Positions 14,695-24,041 are shown, counted from the first letter of the stretch. The stretch is DNA of 64,000 bases from Verrucomicrobiales bacterium (GCA_027488845.1 JAIYBC010000056.1:30968-94967); one strand, 5' to 3'. A program made the numbers and translations. The notes: generated by a model not told the origin, from the sequence alone.

Positions 14695-16275
14695 TCAGTG
14701 GGCGAATCCCTTTTCCTCCTCGGGAAGCGGCTGACCCTTGGTCTCCGGCGCGAAGGGCAGGGCGGCGAGGCCGACCACGTAGATCGCGCACATGGTGATG
14801 CCCGCGTAGCGCAGGGGTTCGGAGGTGTCCTTGTAGACCACGCCCGAGAGGATGCCGAGCGCGGCCGGGCCGGCGGCGGCGATGAAGCGTCCCACGTTGT
14901 AGCAGAAGCTGGTGCCGGTGCTGCGGAGGCGGGTCGGGAACAGCTCCGGGAAGTAGATCGCGTAGCCGCCGAACAGCGAGAGCGTGGTGAAGCCCATCAG
15001 CGGCACGAAGATGAAGATGTCCTTGAAGTCGCGCAGGAACCAGAACGTGGCCGCGGTGCAGGTCATCGCGGAGACGAGGCTGATGGCGAAGGCGGGCCGG
15101 CGTCCGATGCGCTGGGAGACCAGGCTGAAGCCGTAGATGCCGAAGAAGGCGCCGAAGTTCTGGACCATCGAGTTGATGCCGGTCCAGCGGGTGAGCTGGG
15201 ACGGGATGTCTGCCGGCGCCACGCCGTCCGCGAGCAGCTTCTTCTCGAGCACGCCGCGGACGAGGTCGGCGCTGAAGAAGGCGATGCCCCACACGCCGAT
15301 GACGCCGCTGAGGGCGAGGAGGAGTCCGGTGACGGCGCGGCCGCGGTAGCGTGTGTCCCCGCCGCCGCCGTAGACGCACCAGATGCCGAAGAGCAGGGCG
15401 ACCGCGGCGATGCCGACCACGGTGAGCTTCAGCTGGGAGAACCCGGGCATGACCATGTTCCTGGCCCAGGAATCCGGTCCGAGGAACCCGAGCAGGACGC
15501 CTCCGAGCAGCGTGATTCCGGCGAGCGTCGCGGGCAGTCGCCAGTTCGGGTTGCCGAAGAGCTCGCCGTAGTCGCCCATGCGTTTGCGGGTCTCGGGATT
15601 CTTGCGGGCCTCGAGCCACGGCTCGGGTTCCTTGAGACCCCGGCGGACGAAGATGACGATCAGCGCGGGCAGGGCGCCGGCGATGAACTCCCAGCGCCAC
15701 GGGGCCCAGCCACGGAGACTCTGATCCTTCTCCAGCACGCTCAGGGTGATGCCGATGGTGGCGGCGGTCATGTTGCCCACCGTGGAAAGCGCCTGGAGCA
15801 GGCCGAGCGCGTAGGGGCGGGCCCGGGTCGGCATGACCTCGGCGACGAGCGCGACGCCGACCGCGAACTCCCCGCCGACGCCGAGCCCGGTCAGGAAGCG
15901 GTACAGGGCGAAGTCCCAGAAGCGTTGGGCGAAGGCGCTGAGGCCGGTGCAGCCGGAATACAGCACGATGGTGAGGAGCATCGTCTTGGCGCGTCCCCAG
16001 CGGTCTCCGAGCACGCCGAAGACGAGGCCGCCCGAGGCCCAGCCGAGCATGAAGATGGCGGTCGAATACCCGCCGTACTCCCCGATCTCCGCCGGCGTGG
16101 CCGGCCGGCCGAAGCCCACGGTGAGCAGCTCCTTCATGGCCGGGGCGCGTGCCAGCACGAAGAGCTGTTGGTCCATGCAGTCCAGCAGCCACCCGGCCGC
16201 GGCGACCAACAGCACGAACCACTGGTAGCGGTTCAAAAGCCGCCACCACGCCACGGTATTCGTATCGGTGCTCAT
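14695..16275 (-). CDS. MFS transporter
   Basis: This 526-residue major facilitator superfamily protein has about twelve hydrophobic segments (for example WFVLLVAAAGWLLDCMDQQLF near the N-terminus). The cytoplasmic loop after TM2 reads GVLGDRWGRAK, the family GDRxGRR-like motif, and the second half has a related copy (SQRIGRRPAF). Some loops are long, with an insertion near the middle (GGGGDTRYRGRAV). It is an inner-membrane secondary transporter, perhaps for a carboxylate or sugar; the substrate is not readable. The ATG at 16275 has an AGGAAG ribosome site 8 bases upstream, which fixes the start over the frame extending further upstream. It is probably co-transcribed with the EEP-family gene. 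Confidence 0.9.
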   Translation of the reverse strand: MSTDTNTVAWWRLLNRYQWFVLLVAAAGWLLDCMDQQLFVLARAPAMKELLTVGFGRPATPAEIGEYGGYSTAIFMLGWASGGLVFGVLGDRWGRAKTMLLTIVLYSGCTGLSAFAQRFWDFALYRFLTGLGVGGEFAVGVALVAEVMPTRARPYALGLLQALSTVGNMTAATIGITLSVLEKDQSLRGWAPWRWEFIAGALPALIVIFVRRGLKEPEPWLEARKNPETRKRMGDYGELFGNPNWRLPATLAGITLLGGVLLGFLGPDSWARNMVMPGFSQLKLTVVGIAAVALLFGIWCVYGGGGDTRYRGRAVTGLLLALSGVIGVWGIAFFSADLVRGVLEKKLLADGVAPADIPSQLTRWTGINSMVQNFGAFFGIYGFSLVSQRIGRRPAFAISLVSAMTCTAATFWFLRDFKDIFIFVPLMGFTTLSLFGGYAIYFPELFPTRLRSTGTSFCYNVGRFIAAAGPAALGILSGVVYKDTSEPLRYAGITMCAIYVVGLAALPFAPETKGQPLPEEEKGFAH

Positions 16276-16468
16276 CAGGAGATCTTCCTGCAAGGATGCC
16301 GCGCGAGCAGGTCGAGCCAAGCCGGGAAACCGGAAATGTCCCGGTCCGGCAAGACCCTGCGTCGGAGTCCGCATTTCCATGCGGAAGTGCGGAGCCGGAG
16401 GACGTTTCCCGAAGACTTCCGTAAGGTTCGGCCGGGGCGGGCGAAGGGGCCGTCCGCAAGTCCGCTGC

Positions 16469-18478
16469 TCAGTCGAGTCGGAAGGAGACGTCCTTCGACT
16501 CCAGGCGGATCTTCTCCGGCGCCTTGGTCGGATCGATGCGGACGATCACGCGGTGGGTGCCCGGGGCGAGGTCGACGGGGCCGGTGACCTTGACGCCGTC
16601 CACCCACAGCTCGGTGGCCGGGTTGGCCTGAAGCGAGAACGCCGCGCGGGTCGGAGTCGCCGTGGTGACCTCGGTCATGGCGAGCACGGCAAGCTTCGCG
16701 GTCCAGAAGTCGGCACGGGTGCCGCCCTCCATCAGGGCCCGGGTCAGGTCGCCGTTCACGCGGGAGAGGATGTCGGTCCAGCGGCGGTCGGCCGGGGCGG
16801 CCTTCCACATCCAGTCCTCCTTGCCGTTCTGGACGTCGGTATGGACGAGGTTGGCGAGCCGCCAGCGTCGGGCGATCCCGCCGCGGGAGGCGTCGAAGTC
16901 GCCGGGTTTGCCCAGGCGCGAGAGGAACGCGAACAGGTCCACCTGGTCGGCCTCGGGCAGGGAATCCAGGAGACCGCCCGGCATCAGCGACGTCGTCGCG
17001 GTGGTGCGTTGCTCGATGTTGGACTTGGGCAGGACCAGTTCCTGGTTGGCCGGGCTGCGGAGGACGAGTTCCGTTCCGGATTCGCGGACGACGGTGCCGG
17101 AGACCGTCTGGCCGTCCTTGGTCTCGACGATCACGCCGTGGTAGCCCTCCTTGATCTTGGCGTCGGGCTTGAGGACGGATTCGACGAGGTAGTCGGGCTG
17201 GGCGCTGGCGCCGATGGAGGTCATGTCGGGCCCGACGCGTCCGCCGGCGCCGCCGATGGCGTGGCAGGTGACGCAGGCCAGCTCGGCCCGGCGATAGACC
17301 ATCTCGCCGCGGTTCGGATCGCCGGAGGCGACGGCCTTGGCCGCGAGGTCCTTGATCCATTGGCCGGTGAACGCCTGGGCGTCCGAGGCGATCCCGCCGG
17401 CCTTGGCGAGGGCGGCGGCGAGGTCGACGTCGCTGCGTCCGCCCTCGCGTGCGGCGCGCATGCCGGCGCGGGCCGCGGCGGCGGGAAGCCCGGATTCGGG
17501 CATGAGCGGGGTGAGGGACTTGGCGGCGCCCTTGACCGCGAGCAGCGACCGCCAGAAGGCGACCGCCCGATCCTCGTCGTCGAGGGATTTCAGGACCGTC
17601 ACCACGGCGGGACCGGCGGCGGAGAGGTCGATGGCGGCCCAGGTGGCGACCGCGCGGGTCCGGATGGTGGGATCGGGCGCCGAGGCGAGCTTGGAAAGCA
17701 CGGGACCGGCCTCGGCCGCGGGGAGGGAACGGAGGACGTCGAAGGCCGCGTTGCGGACCGTCTCGGAGGCGTCGGTTCCGGCGAAGGCGTCGAGCCGGAG
17801 TTCGGCGGCGCCGAGGGACTTCAGGCTGCCGGCGAGACGCAAGGCCGCGGCGCGGACCTCGGGTGCGGTCGAATCCAGGAGCGTCCGCACCGCCTTGGGA
17901 TCGCCATCCGGCCGCGTCTTGCGGTTGCGCACGGCGTTGTCGAGCGCGGTGAGCGCCCGGGCGGCCGCCGCGGGATCGAAGCCCCCTTCCAGGGCCTGTC
18001 GGTAGAGGGCTCCCAGTTCCTTGGCACCGCCGGCCTCGCCGACCAGTTCGATCCACGGACCCGAGCCGTCACGGGCCAGCTTCCTCTCGTTGAGCACCCG
18101 ACCGAGCACCCGGCTCACCTGTTCCGGCTTCAACGACTTCAGGGCGAAGGCCAGCTGCTTCTCATGGCCCTCGGCCTTCCAGGCGCCGGATTCGAGGGCG
18201 GCGATCCAGGGTTCGGCGAGTTCGTTGATGGTCAACCACAGCGCGTAGTCCAGGGCGGGATCCATCGGCTGGTCCAGCACCTCCAGGGCGAGCGCGGCGG
18301 ATCGGGCGTCCTGGATGCGTCCCAGCGAACGCAGCGCCTCGAGGCGCACCTTGGGCTGGGGGTCGTGGACCAGGCGTTCCAAGGCTGCCAATCGGGCCGA
18401 GTCCCGGGCGTCGGCCGCTTCCGATGGGAAGCCGGCGAGGGACAACACGAGGGTGGCGCAAACCAGCGGGCGGATCAT
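16469..18478 (-). CDS. HEAT-repeat protein with PVC-type haem-binding (CxxCH) domain
   Basis: This exported protein of 669 residues has a signal peptide (LVCATLVLSLAGFPSEAA), then about 350 residues of HEAT-like helical repeats (ALERLVHDPQPKVRLEALRSL and similar). Next comes a cytochrome c-type domain with CVTCH near residue 401 followed by GGAGGRVGPDMTSIG, then a short beta region (DGQTVSGTVVRESGTELVL). This matches the Pirellula/Verrucomicrobium haem-binding domain (TIGR02603-like). The last 150 residues are beta-rich and unassigned (ELWVDGVKVTGPVDLAPG). It should act as a periplasmic electron carrier or redox scaffold. It is divergent from the sulfite-oxidase-like gene across 194 bases. 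The Met at 18478 is chosen because the signal peptide follows it. Confidence 0.85.
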   Translation of the reverse strand: MIRPLVCATLVLSLAGFPSEAADARDSARLAALERLVHDPQPKVRLEALRSLGRIQDARSAALALEVLDQPMDPALDYALWLTINELAEPWIAALESGAWKAEGHEKQLAFALKSLKPEQVSRVLGRVLNERKLARDGSGPWIELVGEAGGAKELGALYRQALEGGFDPAAAARALTALDNAVRNRKTRPDGDPKAVRTLLDSTAPEVRAAALRLAGSLKSLGAAELRLDAFAGTDASETVRNAAFDVLRSLPAAEAGPVLSKLASAPDPTIRTRAVATWAAIDLSAAGPAVVTVLKSLDDEDRAVAFWRSLLAVKGAAKSLTPLMPESGLPAAAARAGMRAAREGGRSDVDLAAALAKAGGIASDAQAFTGQWIKDLAAKAVASGDPNRGEMVYRRAELACVTCHAIGGAGGRVGPDMTSIGASAQPDYLVESVLKPDAKIKEGYHGVIVETKDGQTVSGTVVRESGTELVLRSPANQELVLPKSNIEQRTTATTSLMPGGLLDSLPEADQVDLFAFLSRLGKPGDFDASRGGIARRWRLANLVHTDVQNGKEDWMWKAAPADRRWTDILSRVNGDLTRALMEGGTRADFWTAKLAVLAMTEVTTATPTRAAFSLQANPATELWVDGVKVTGPVDLAPGTHRVIVRIDPTKAPEKIRLESKDVSFRLD

Positions 18479-18672
18479 GGCGGTGAGGATCGGACGGTTT
18501 GCTCGGGCACGGCAAGGATGCGGTTGCCGGCTCCTGCGACCGGCGGGTTCGAAATGCCCCGGGGCCAAACTGGAGGGTAGCCCTTGTCCGCCGGTCCTGG
18601 GATTTCGAGGCCGATGCGGGGCACACGTCTTCCCCATTGGCTCGGAGCCACGGAAGGCGCAGGGTCTTGCGG

Positions 18673-19833
18673 ATGACTCCCAGGACCTTGTCCCGACGTG
18701 ACGTCTTCCGCGGTTCGGTGGCCATGGCGGCCTATGCCTTGGCTTCCCGTCCCTTGACGGTGCTCGGCCTCGACGCCGATGCCGGCACGGGCGAGGAGAT
18801 CGTGCCGTTCCTCGACATCCAGCCGGCCGGCCGCGGCCTCTATTGGCAGAAGCTCACCCGCTGGGAGACGCGCACCGAGGAACTGTACGAGGTCAGCCAC
18901 TACGGCCGTCCCAAGACCTCGGCCGAGGGGTGGACGGTGGACTTCACCGGTTTCCTCAAGAATCCGCGGACGCTGTCCCTGGACGAGATCCGGAAGCGTC
19001 CGAAGAGGACGGTCCATGCGACCCTCGAGTGCGGCGGCAACGGGAGCAGTCCCGGCTTCGTCGGCGCGATCGGGAACATGCGCTGGACCGGCACGCCGTT
19101 GGGACCGCTGCTCAAGGACCTCGGGCTCGTGAAGCGTTCCAAGGAGGTGGTCTTCTACGGTGCGGACGAGAAGGTGGAGAAGATCCGCGACAAGGACTAC
19201 CCGCAGCACTTCGCCCGGAGCCTTTCCATCGAACACGCCCTGCAGGACGAGGTCATGCTGGCCTGGGAGGTCAACGGCAAGCCCCTGGACGAGGTGCACG
19301 GCCTGCCGTTGCGCCTGGTGGTTCCGGGCTGGTTCGGCATCGCCTGGGTGAAGTGGCTGAACCGCGTGGACGTCCTCGACCGCCGGTTCATGGGGAAGTG
19401 GATGGCCCGCGAGTATGTCACCCTCCGCGGCGAGGAAAATCCCGGGGAAACGACGAACTGGCGCGAGACCTCGGTCTGCAACATGAACGTGAAGTCCATC
19501 ACCGCGCGGGTCGTTCGGCGAACGGACGGCGTGCATCGGATCACCGGGGCCGCGTGGAGCGACGGCACGCCGTTGAAGCGGGTCGAGGTGCGCATCGACG
19601 ACGGCCCGTGGCGCCCGGCGGTGATCGAGAAGAAGCCGGTCCGTGACCGGTTCACCTGGAGCTTCTGGCGGCTCGACTGGAAGGACGCGACGCCCGGCGA
19701 ACACACGGTGGTCTCACGCGCCATCGACGGGGACGGCCGCGTGCAGCCTTCCTCCGAGGATCCGGACATCCAGCTCAAGCGGACCTACTGGGACGCGAAC
19801 CAGCAGTGGGTGAGGCGGATTCGGGTTGGGTGA
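18673..19833 (+). CDS. Exported molybdopterin-dependent sulfite oxidase-like protein
   Basis: This 386-residue protein has a twin-arginine start (TLSRRDVFRGS) and the sulfite oxidase molybdopterin fold. The conserved Mo-ligand Cys is visible (Cys120 in ATLECGGNG), followed by WTGTPLGPLLKDLG, HGLPLRLVVPGWFG and VKWLNRVDV, which are typical of YedY/SorA-like enzymes. The C-terminal 110 residues match the Mo-co dimerisation domain (ITGAAWSDGTPLKRVEVRIDDG). It probably oxidises or reduces a sulfur or oxyanion substrate in the periplasm. The haem-binding HEAT protein, transcribed divergently, is a candidate electron partner (inference). The ATG at 18673 directly precedes the Tat motif. Confidence 0.9.
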   Translation: MTPRTLSRRDVFRGSVAMAAYALASRPLTVLGLDADAGTGEEIVPFLDIQPAGRGLYWQKLTRWETRTEELYEVSHYGRPKTSAEGWTVDFTGFLKNPRTLSLDEIRKRPKRTVHATLECGGNGSSPGFVGAIGNMRWTGTPLGPLLKDLGLVKRSKEVVFYGADEKVEKIRDKDYPQHFARSLSIEHALQDEVMLAWEVNGKPLDEVHGLPLRLVVPGWFGIAWVKWLNRVDVLDRRFMGKWMAREYVTLRGEENPGETTNWRETSVCNMNVKSITARVVRRTDGVHRITGAAWSDGTPLKRVEVRIDDGPWRPAVIEKKPVRDRFTWSFWRLDWKDATPGEHTVVSRAIDGDGRVQPSSEDPDIQLKRTYWDANQQWVRRIRVG

Positions 19834-19846
19834 GGGGGCGGAGAGG

Positions 19847-19886
19847 GGTTGAAGGGATGCAGGGTTGAAGAGTTGAAGGGTTGCAG
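19847..19886. repeat. GTTGAAG-type short tandem repeat
   Basis: Imperfect copies of GTTGAAGG/GTTGCAG run head to tail just after the sulfite-oxidase-like stop codon. The period is 7-8 bases and the run covers about 40 bases. Confidence 0.5.
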
Positions 19887-19925
19887 CGGGTCTGAACCCA
19901 AAGTGTTGCCGATGTATTGCCCGCG

Positions 19926-19955
19926 ACCGACCACGGACCACGGACCACGGACTAC
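19926..19955. repeat. GGACCAC short tandem repeat
   Basis: About four copies of (C)GGACCA(C) run head to tail and reach into the stop codon of the CorA-like gene (stop at 19952-19954). This is the same heptamer family as at 13715-13753 and 24164-24184. Confidence 0.6.
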
Positions 19956-20689
19956 CCCCGCGACCGTCGGGTGAGGAAGACACTCAGGACGAGTCCAACA
20001 GCGATTCCGGCTGCGCAGAGGAGCGCCCAGAGTCCGGGGCGGTCCGGGAGCCCGCTGTGGATTTCCATGCCGAAGACGGAGGCCAGCGCGGTCAGGGGAA
20101 GGAAGATCGCGGCAAGGATGTTGAGCCGGTGGGCCGTCACGCTCATCTGGCGCGCGGTTTCGGCCTGGGCCTCGGCCTGCTTGGCGACCGTGAAGTTCAG
20201 GCCGAAGTGGGCGTCCTGGAGGAGCAACTCGGCGTTCCGCTCGATCGAGGCGGCCTGGTCGCGGAAGTTGATCAGGTTGCGGTCCGACTTCACCAGGTCA
20301 CGAGCCTGTTGAAGGGCGCGATGGAGGCCGCGCGAGGTGCGGACGACCGGGGCCAGTTCCTCCAGCACCGTGTGGTACTCGGTGGCGGTGGAGGCCTTGT
20401 GCTCGGCGAGTTCCAGTTGGACGATCTTCTGCTCGAACGACTCGAGATGCTCGTTGAGGCAGGCGATCGCCGCGCCGCCGAGGTTCGATCGCCATTCGCC
20501 CTCGGGCTGACGCCAGAACAGGGCGGGGCGGCGCTGGAGTTCGTTCGGGGCGGGGATCTGATGGAGGATCACCAGCAGGTGGCCTTCCTCGTGGATCGAG
20601 CGCTGTGGACCCGCGTCGCGTCCAAGCCGGTTGCGGATGGCGTCCGGCAGGGACCAGGTCTTGGGAAGGAAGCTGCTTTCGTTGGCCAT
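19952..20689 (-). CDS. CorA-like divalent cation channel, short form
   Basis: This protein of about 245 residues resembles CorA/ZntB magnesium or zinc channels. A charged helical N-terminal domain is followed by a long amphipathic helix (SIERNAELLLQDAHFGLNFT), then TM1 (RLNILAAIFLPLTALASVFG) and TM2 (ALLCAAGIAVGLVLSVFL), with a basic end (RRSRG). The selectivity loop normally reads GMN; here it is GME (FGMEIHSGLP), a key-residue change that could alter ion choice. It is also shorter than typical CorA (about 310-320 residues). The ATG at 20689 is chosen for an AGGA box 6 bases upstream; an ATG at 20746 would add 19 residues. It should form a pentamer in the inner membrane. Confidence 0.75.
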   Translation of the reverse strand: MANESSFLPKTWSLPDAIRNRLGRDAGPQRSIHEEGHLLVILHQIPAPNELQRRPALFWRQPEGEWRSNLGGAAIACLNEHLESFEQKIVQLELAEHKASTATEYHTVLEELAPVVRTSRGLHRALQQARDLVKSDRNLINFRDQAASIERNAELLLQDAHFGLNFTVAKQAEAQAETARQMSVTAHRLNILAAIFLPLTALASVFGMEIHSGLPDRPGLWALLCAAGIAVGLVLSVFLTRRSRG

Positions 20690-20792
20690 GCACCGTCCTG
20701 ATACCGGGAGCCGCACACGGCCAGAATCGAAATCGTCGTCGGACATTCCAACGGACTCCCTTCCGCGGGTTCGTCAGGGTGGCGGGAACACC

Positions 20793-22214
20793 CTAGCGAT
20801 CGACCGCCCGCAGAAGGAGGCCTTCGCTGTCGGACTGCGGCAGGTCCTGGACGAGTCCGGCGAGCAGGATCCGTCCGGTCGCATCGGTCGTCACCGAACG
20901 GGATCCGATCCAATGACGATGCCGGTGCAGGTCGAATCGCGCCGTTCCCAGGCCCGCGAAGGAGGTGTCCCGGAGGCCGTCCGCGGTCAACCGGAGCAGC
21001 CCGATCCATCCCGGTTCGCGCAGGGAGTCCGACTCGCCGGTGACCAGGAGCCGACCTTCGGAATCCAGGGTTGCCGCCGTGCTGGCGGCGCTCGACTGGA
21101 TTCCGAATCCCGCGAAGCGTCCGCGGAACCAGCCGGCCGCACCGAAGGAAGGATCCACCAGGCCCCGCAGATCCAGCCGCAGCGCGAACAGCTCCCGACG
21201 GATCGAGGTCGGATCCTGGGTGTCGCCGACCACGAGGATCCGGTCCTCCCGATCCACCTGCACCGACGCGGCCCGCACGCGGGGAAGTCCCTTGAAGAAC
21301 ACCTTGCCGTCCGAACCGAAGTCCGGATCGGGCTCTCCGTCGGTTCGCATGCGGCTCACCACGAGGGCCGTGCCGTCCTTCAGACGCAGCGTGCCCGCGG
21401 CGACGAGCCGGCTTCGGGAGTCCACTGCGAGATGTTGGAACGGGGCGGCCGGGGACATCGTCTCGACCGCGAACAGGCCGTCGGGTCCGAAATCGGAACC
21501 GACCGTGCCGTCGGCGTTCCGACACAGGATGCCGGAATGTTCCACCTCCTCGACGTCGGTGGCGTAGAAGCTCAGGAACAGCCTCCGCGTCGCCGGGTCC
21601 CAGGCGAATGCGTCCACCTCCGTGACGTCGAACGGTCCCCTGTGGTTGCCGACGGAGACCTGCACGATCCCGTCCGTTCCGAAGCCCACGTCGGCGGCTC
21701 CGGTCCGGGCGTCGATGCGGGTGAGCCCGATCGCGTTTGGAAACGACCTCCAGGAGTGGCCGGCGACGAACAGATGGCGGGATTCCCGGTCCATCACCGC
21801 CCGTGAGGCGCGGGCCTCCCCGAATCCGAAGGCCTCCAACCGGTCGCCGGTATGCCCGAAGTGGCGGTCGGGCCTGCCCCGCTCGTTCCACCGGCGGATC
21901 AATCCGAGGACCGCGCCCTCCTGGGTTTGGACCGAACCGACCGTGATGGCGGCGCTTCCGTCGCTCGCCACGGCGCTCCAGCCGGCGGAGCGGCCGAACG
22001 CGGGCTCAAGGCAGTAGCCGTGGTTGTCGTCGCCAAACGCGGTGTCGTACGGCGGACGCTCCAGCGGTGCCGGCGGCGTCCCGGCGAAGCAATGCCATGT
22101 CCGGAGAGGCTGGCCTGCGGATGCGGAACGGAACATGGAACCCAGCATCCGGGAACACGGATGGGGCCGGGGATGGGGAATCGGCGCCCGTTGGTGGAAG
22201 AACGGGAAGGACAC
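20793..22214 (-). CDS. Delta-60-like repeat protein (beta-propeller-like)
   Basis: This protein of about 450-473 residues has repeats of roughly 55-60 residues, each with a pattern like 'D..GRLLV.G' then a Phe/Gly-rich tail ending 'D.SFG..G' (DPDFGSDGKVFF, DREDRILVVGDT, DPSFGAAGWFRG, DSEGRLLVTGES, DTSFAGLGTARF). This matches the delta-60 repeat found in large secreted bacterial proteins, likely a propeller. No clear signal peptide is visible. The GTG at 22214 is the outer limit of the frame; ATGs at 22148 and 22136 are equally possible and no ribosome site decides between them. It lies 45 bases after the PTS enzyme I gene on the same strand. Function is unknown; binding or surface display is likely. 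Confidence 0.7.
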   Translation of the reverse strand: MSFPFFHQRAPIPHPRPHPCSRMLGSMFRSASAGQPLRTWHCFAGTPPAPLERPPYDTAFGDDNHGYCLEPAFGRSAGWSAVASDGSAAITVGSVQTQEGAVLGLIRRWNERGRPDRHFGHTGDRLEAFGFGEARASRAVMDRESRHLFVAGHSWRSFPNAIGLTRIDARTGAADVGFGTDGIVQVSVGNHRGPFDVTEVDAFAWDPATRRLFLSFYATDVEEVEHSGILCRNADGTVGSDFGPDGLFAVETMSPAAPFQHLAVDSRSRLVAAGTLRLKDGTALVVSRMRTDGEPDPDFGSDGKVFFKGLPRVRAASVQVDREDRILVVGDTQDPTSIRRELFALRLDLRGLVDPSFGAAGWFRGRFAGFGIQSSAASTAATLDSEGRLLVTGESDSLREPGWIGLLRLTADGLRDTSFAGLGTARFDLHRHRHWIGSRSVTTDATGRILLAGLVQDLPQSDSEGLLLRAVDR

Positions 22215-22259
22215 GCCTTGAGGCGACGACGGAACGAGGTTGGACCTCGGGGTGGCGTG

Positions 22260-24041
22260 TCAGCCGCCGCCGAACAGGGCCGGGGCGATCTGGCGCGCCA
22301 AGGCGCTGCTTTGGGCGTGGATCTCCGCGGCCGAATCGCATTGCAGGGCGAATTCGGCCAACTTCCGCGCCTCGGGCAGCTTCAGGCGGCGGAGCAGGAA
22401 CTTCACCTGCGGGACCAACGCCGGCGTGGCACTGAGTTCCTCGACACCCAGGCCCACCAGCAGCGGGACCAACGCGGGTTCGCCTGCCATTTCTCCACAG
22501 ACGCCGGTGGGCTTCCCCAGCTTCCTGCCGGCCTCGACGGTCATGCGGATGAGCCGGAGCACGCCGGGATGGGTTGGCTGATAGAGCGGCGCGACCCGGT
22601 CGTTCATCCGGTCCACGGCGAGCGAGTAGCCGGTCAGGTCGTTGGTGCCGATGCTGAAGAAATCGACCTCCCGGGCGAGCATGTCGGCGATGACCGCGGC
22701 GGCCGGGATCTCGATCATGGTGCCGACGGGCATGGATTCGTCGAAGGCGATCCCCTCGGCCCGGAGTTCCTCGCGGCAGGCGGCGAGGTGGGCGTTCGCG
22801 GCGCGCAATTCCTCGATGCAGGAGACCATGGGGTAGAGGAGGCGCACGCGTCCGTGGGCGCTGGCCCGGAGGATCGCCCGCAGTTGCTGCCGAAAACCGG
22901 TCGGGTGCCCAAGGCTGATGCGGATGGCCCGCCAGCCGAGGAACGGATTGGGCTCGCCGGTTCGGGCGAGGTCCCCGGGCAGCTTGTCTCCGCCGAGGTC
23001 CAACGTGCGGAGCACCGCGGTGGCCCCGGGTCCAAGGCGTTCGGCCACGGCCTTGTAGGCGAGGTACTGTTCCTCCTCCCCCGGCGTGTCGCGTCGGTTC
23101 AGGAAGAGGAACTCGGTCCGGAAGAGGCCAACTCCTTGCGCTCCGCTCGCCTGCACCGCCGGCATGTCCTCCGGGGCGTCGATGTTCGCCGCGAGGGTCA
23201 CGTGGTGGCCGTCGAGCGTGACCGCGGGCTGTTCCCGCAACAGCGACAGCTTCTCCTCGAACTGGGCCCGGCGCTGCTTCAGTTGGCCGTACTCGAAAAG
23301 GGTCTGGTCGGTCGGATTGACCGTCAGGCCGCCCCCGTGGCCGTCGAGCAGCGCGTACTCGCCGTCCCGGACCTCGCCCAGAAGCGGTCCAAGGCCGACC
23401 ACGGCCGGAATGCCGAGCTTCCGCGCCATGATCGCGGTGTGGCTCGTGCGGCCGCCGGACTCGGTGGCGAAGCCGAGCACGTGCTCCCGGTCCAGCGTCG
23501 CCGTCGTGCTGGGGGCCAGGTCGTGGGCCACGACGATGCACGGTTCTGAAAGTCGACGCAGGTCGCGCGGCTCGCCGATGCCCTGCAGGTGGTCGATCAC
23601 CCGGCCCGCCACATCCCGCAGGTCCGCCGCGCGCTCCCGCAGGTAGGCGTCGTCGATGGCTTCCAGTGCGGCGACGTATTTCTCGCTGACGACATGGAAC
23701 GCCGCGTCGGCCGCGAGGTGTTCCGAACGGATCTTCCGCGCCACTTCGTCGAGCAGCGTGGAGTCCTCGATCACGAGCAGGTGGGCTTCGAAGAGGCCGG
23801 CCTCGTTCGCCCCCATGGCCGCGGCCACCTGTTCCTTCACCGCGGTGATGTCCCTTCGGGTGTCGACGAGGGCGGTGTTCAGGCGTGCCAATTCGGCCTC
23901 GACCTGCTCCGCCGGAACCGGCGTCGGATCGACGTGCCGGCGGGCCTGTCCAATGGTCAGGATCCGGGCATGGGCCACCCCGCCCGACACCGCGATTCCC
24001 CGGTGCGTGCGTTCACCACCGGCATGGGTGCGATCGGCCAC
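22260..24041 (-). CDS. ptsI: Phosphoenolpyruvate-protein phosphotransferase (PTS enzyme I)
   Basis: This 593-residue enzyme I takes phosphate from phosphoenolpyruvate and passes it to HPr in the cytoplasm. The N-terminus reads GIAVSGGVAHAR (family GIAVSPGIA). The phosphorylated His is His201 in ESGGRTSHTAIMARKLGIPA. The PEP-binding TIM barrel follows, with GLFRTEFLFLNR, the GTNDLTGYSLAVDR block, the Cys in GVCGEMAGEPAL, and LGVEELSATPAL near the end. The start is taken as GTG at 24041, just before the conserved N-terminus and 7 bases after a TAGCCT box; the open frame upstream runs through repeats. No HPr or EII gene lies nearby, so it may serve regulation (as PtsP/EI-Ntr does) or use partners elsewhere. 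No GAF domain precedes it, arguing for the PtsI form. Confidence 0.9.
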   Translation of the reverse strand: MADRTHAGGERTHRGIAVSGGVAHARILTIGQARRHVDPTPVPAEQVEAELARLNTALVDTRRDITAVKEQVAAAMGANEAGLFEAHLLVIEDSTLLDEVARKIRSEHLAADAAFHVVSEKYVAALEAIDDAYLRERAADLRDVAGRVIDHLQGIGEPRDLRRLSEPCIVVAHDLAPSTTATLDREHVLGFATESGGRTSHTAIMARKLGIPAVVGLGPLLGEVRDGEYALLDGHGGGLTVNPTDQTLFEYGQLKQRRAQFEEKLSLLREQPAVTLDGHHVTLAANIDAPEDMPAVQASGAQGVGLFRTEFLFLNRRDTPGEEEQYLAYKAVAERLGPGATAVLRTLDLGGDKLPGDLARTGEPNPFLGWRAIRISLGHPTGFRQQLRAILRASAHGRVRLLYPMVSCIEELRAANAHLAACREELRAEGIAFDESMPVGTMIEIPAAAVIADMLAREVDFFSIGTNDLTGYSLAVDRMNDRVAPLYQPTHPGVLRLIRMTVEAGRKLGKPTGVCGEMAGEPALVPLLVGLGVEELSATPALVPQVKFLLRRLKLPEARKLAEFALQCDSAAEIHAQSSALARQIAPALFGGG

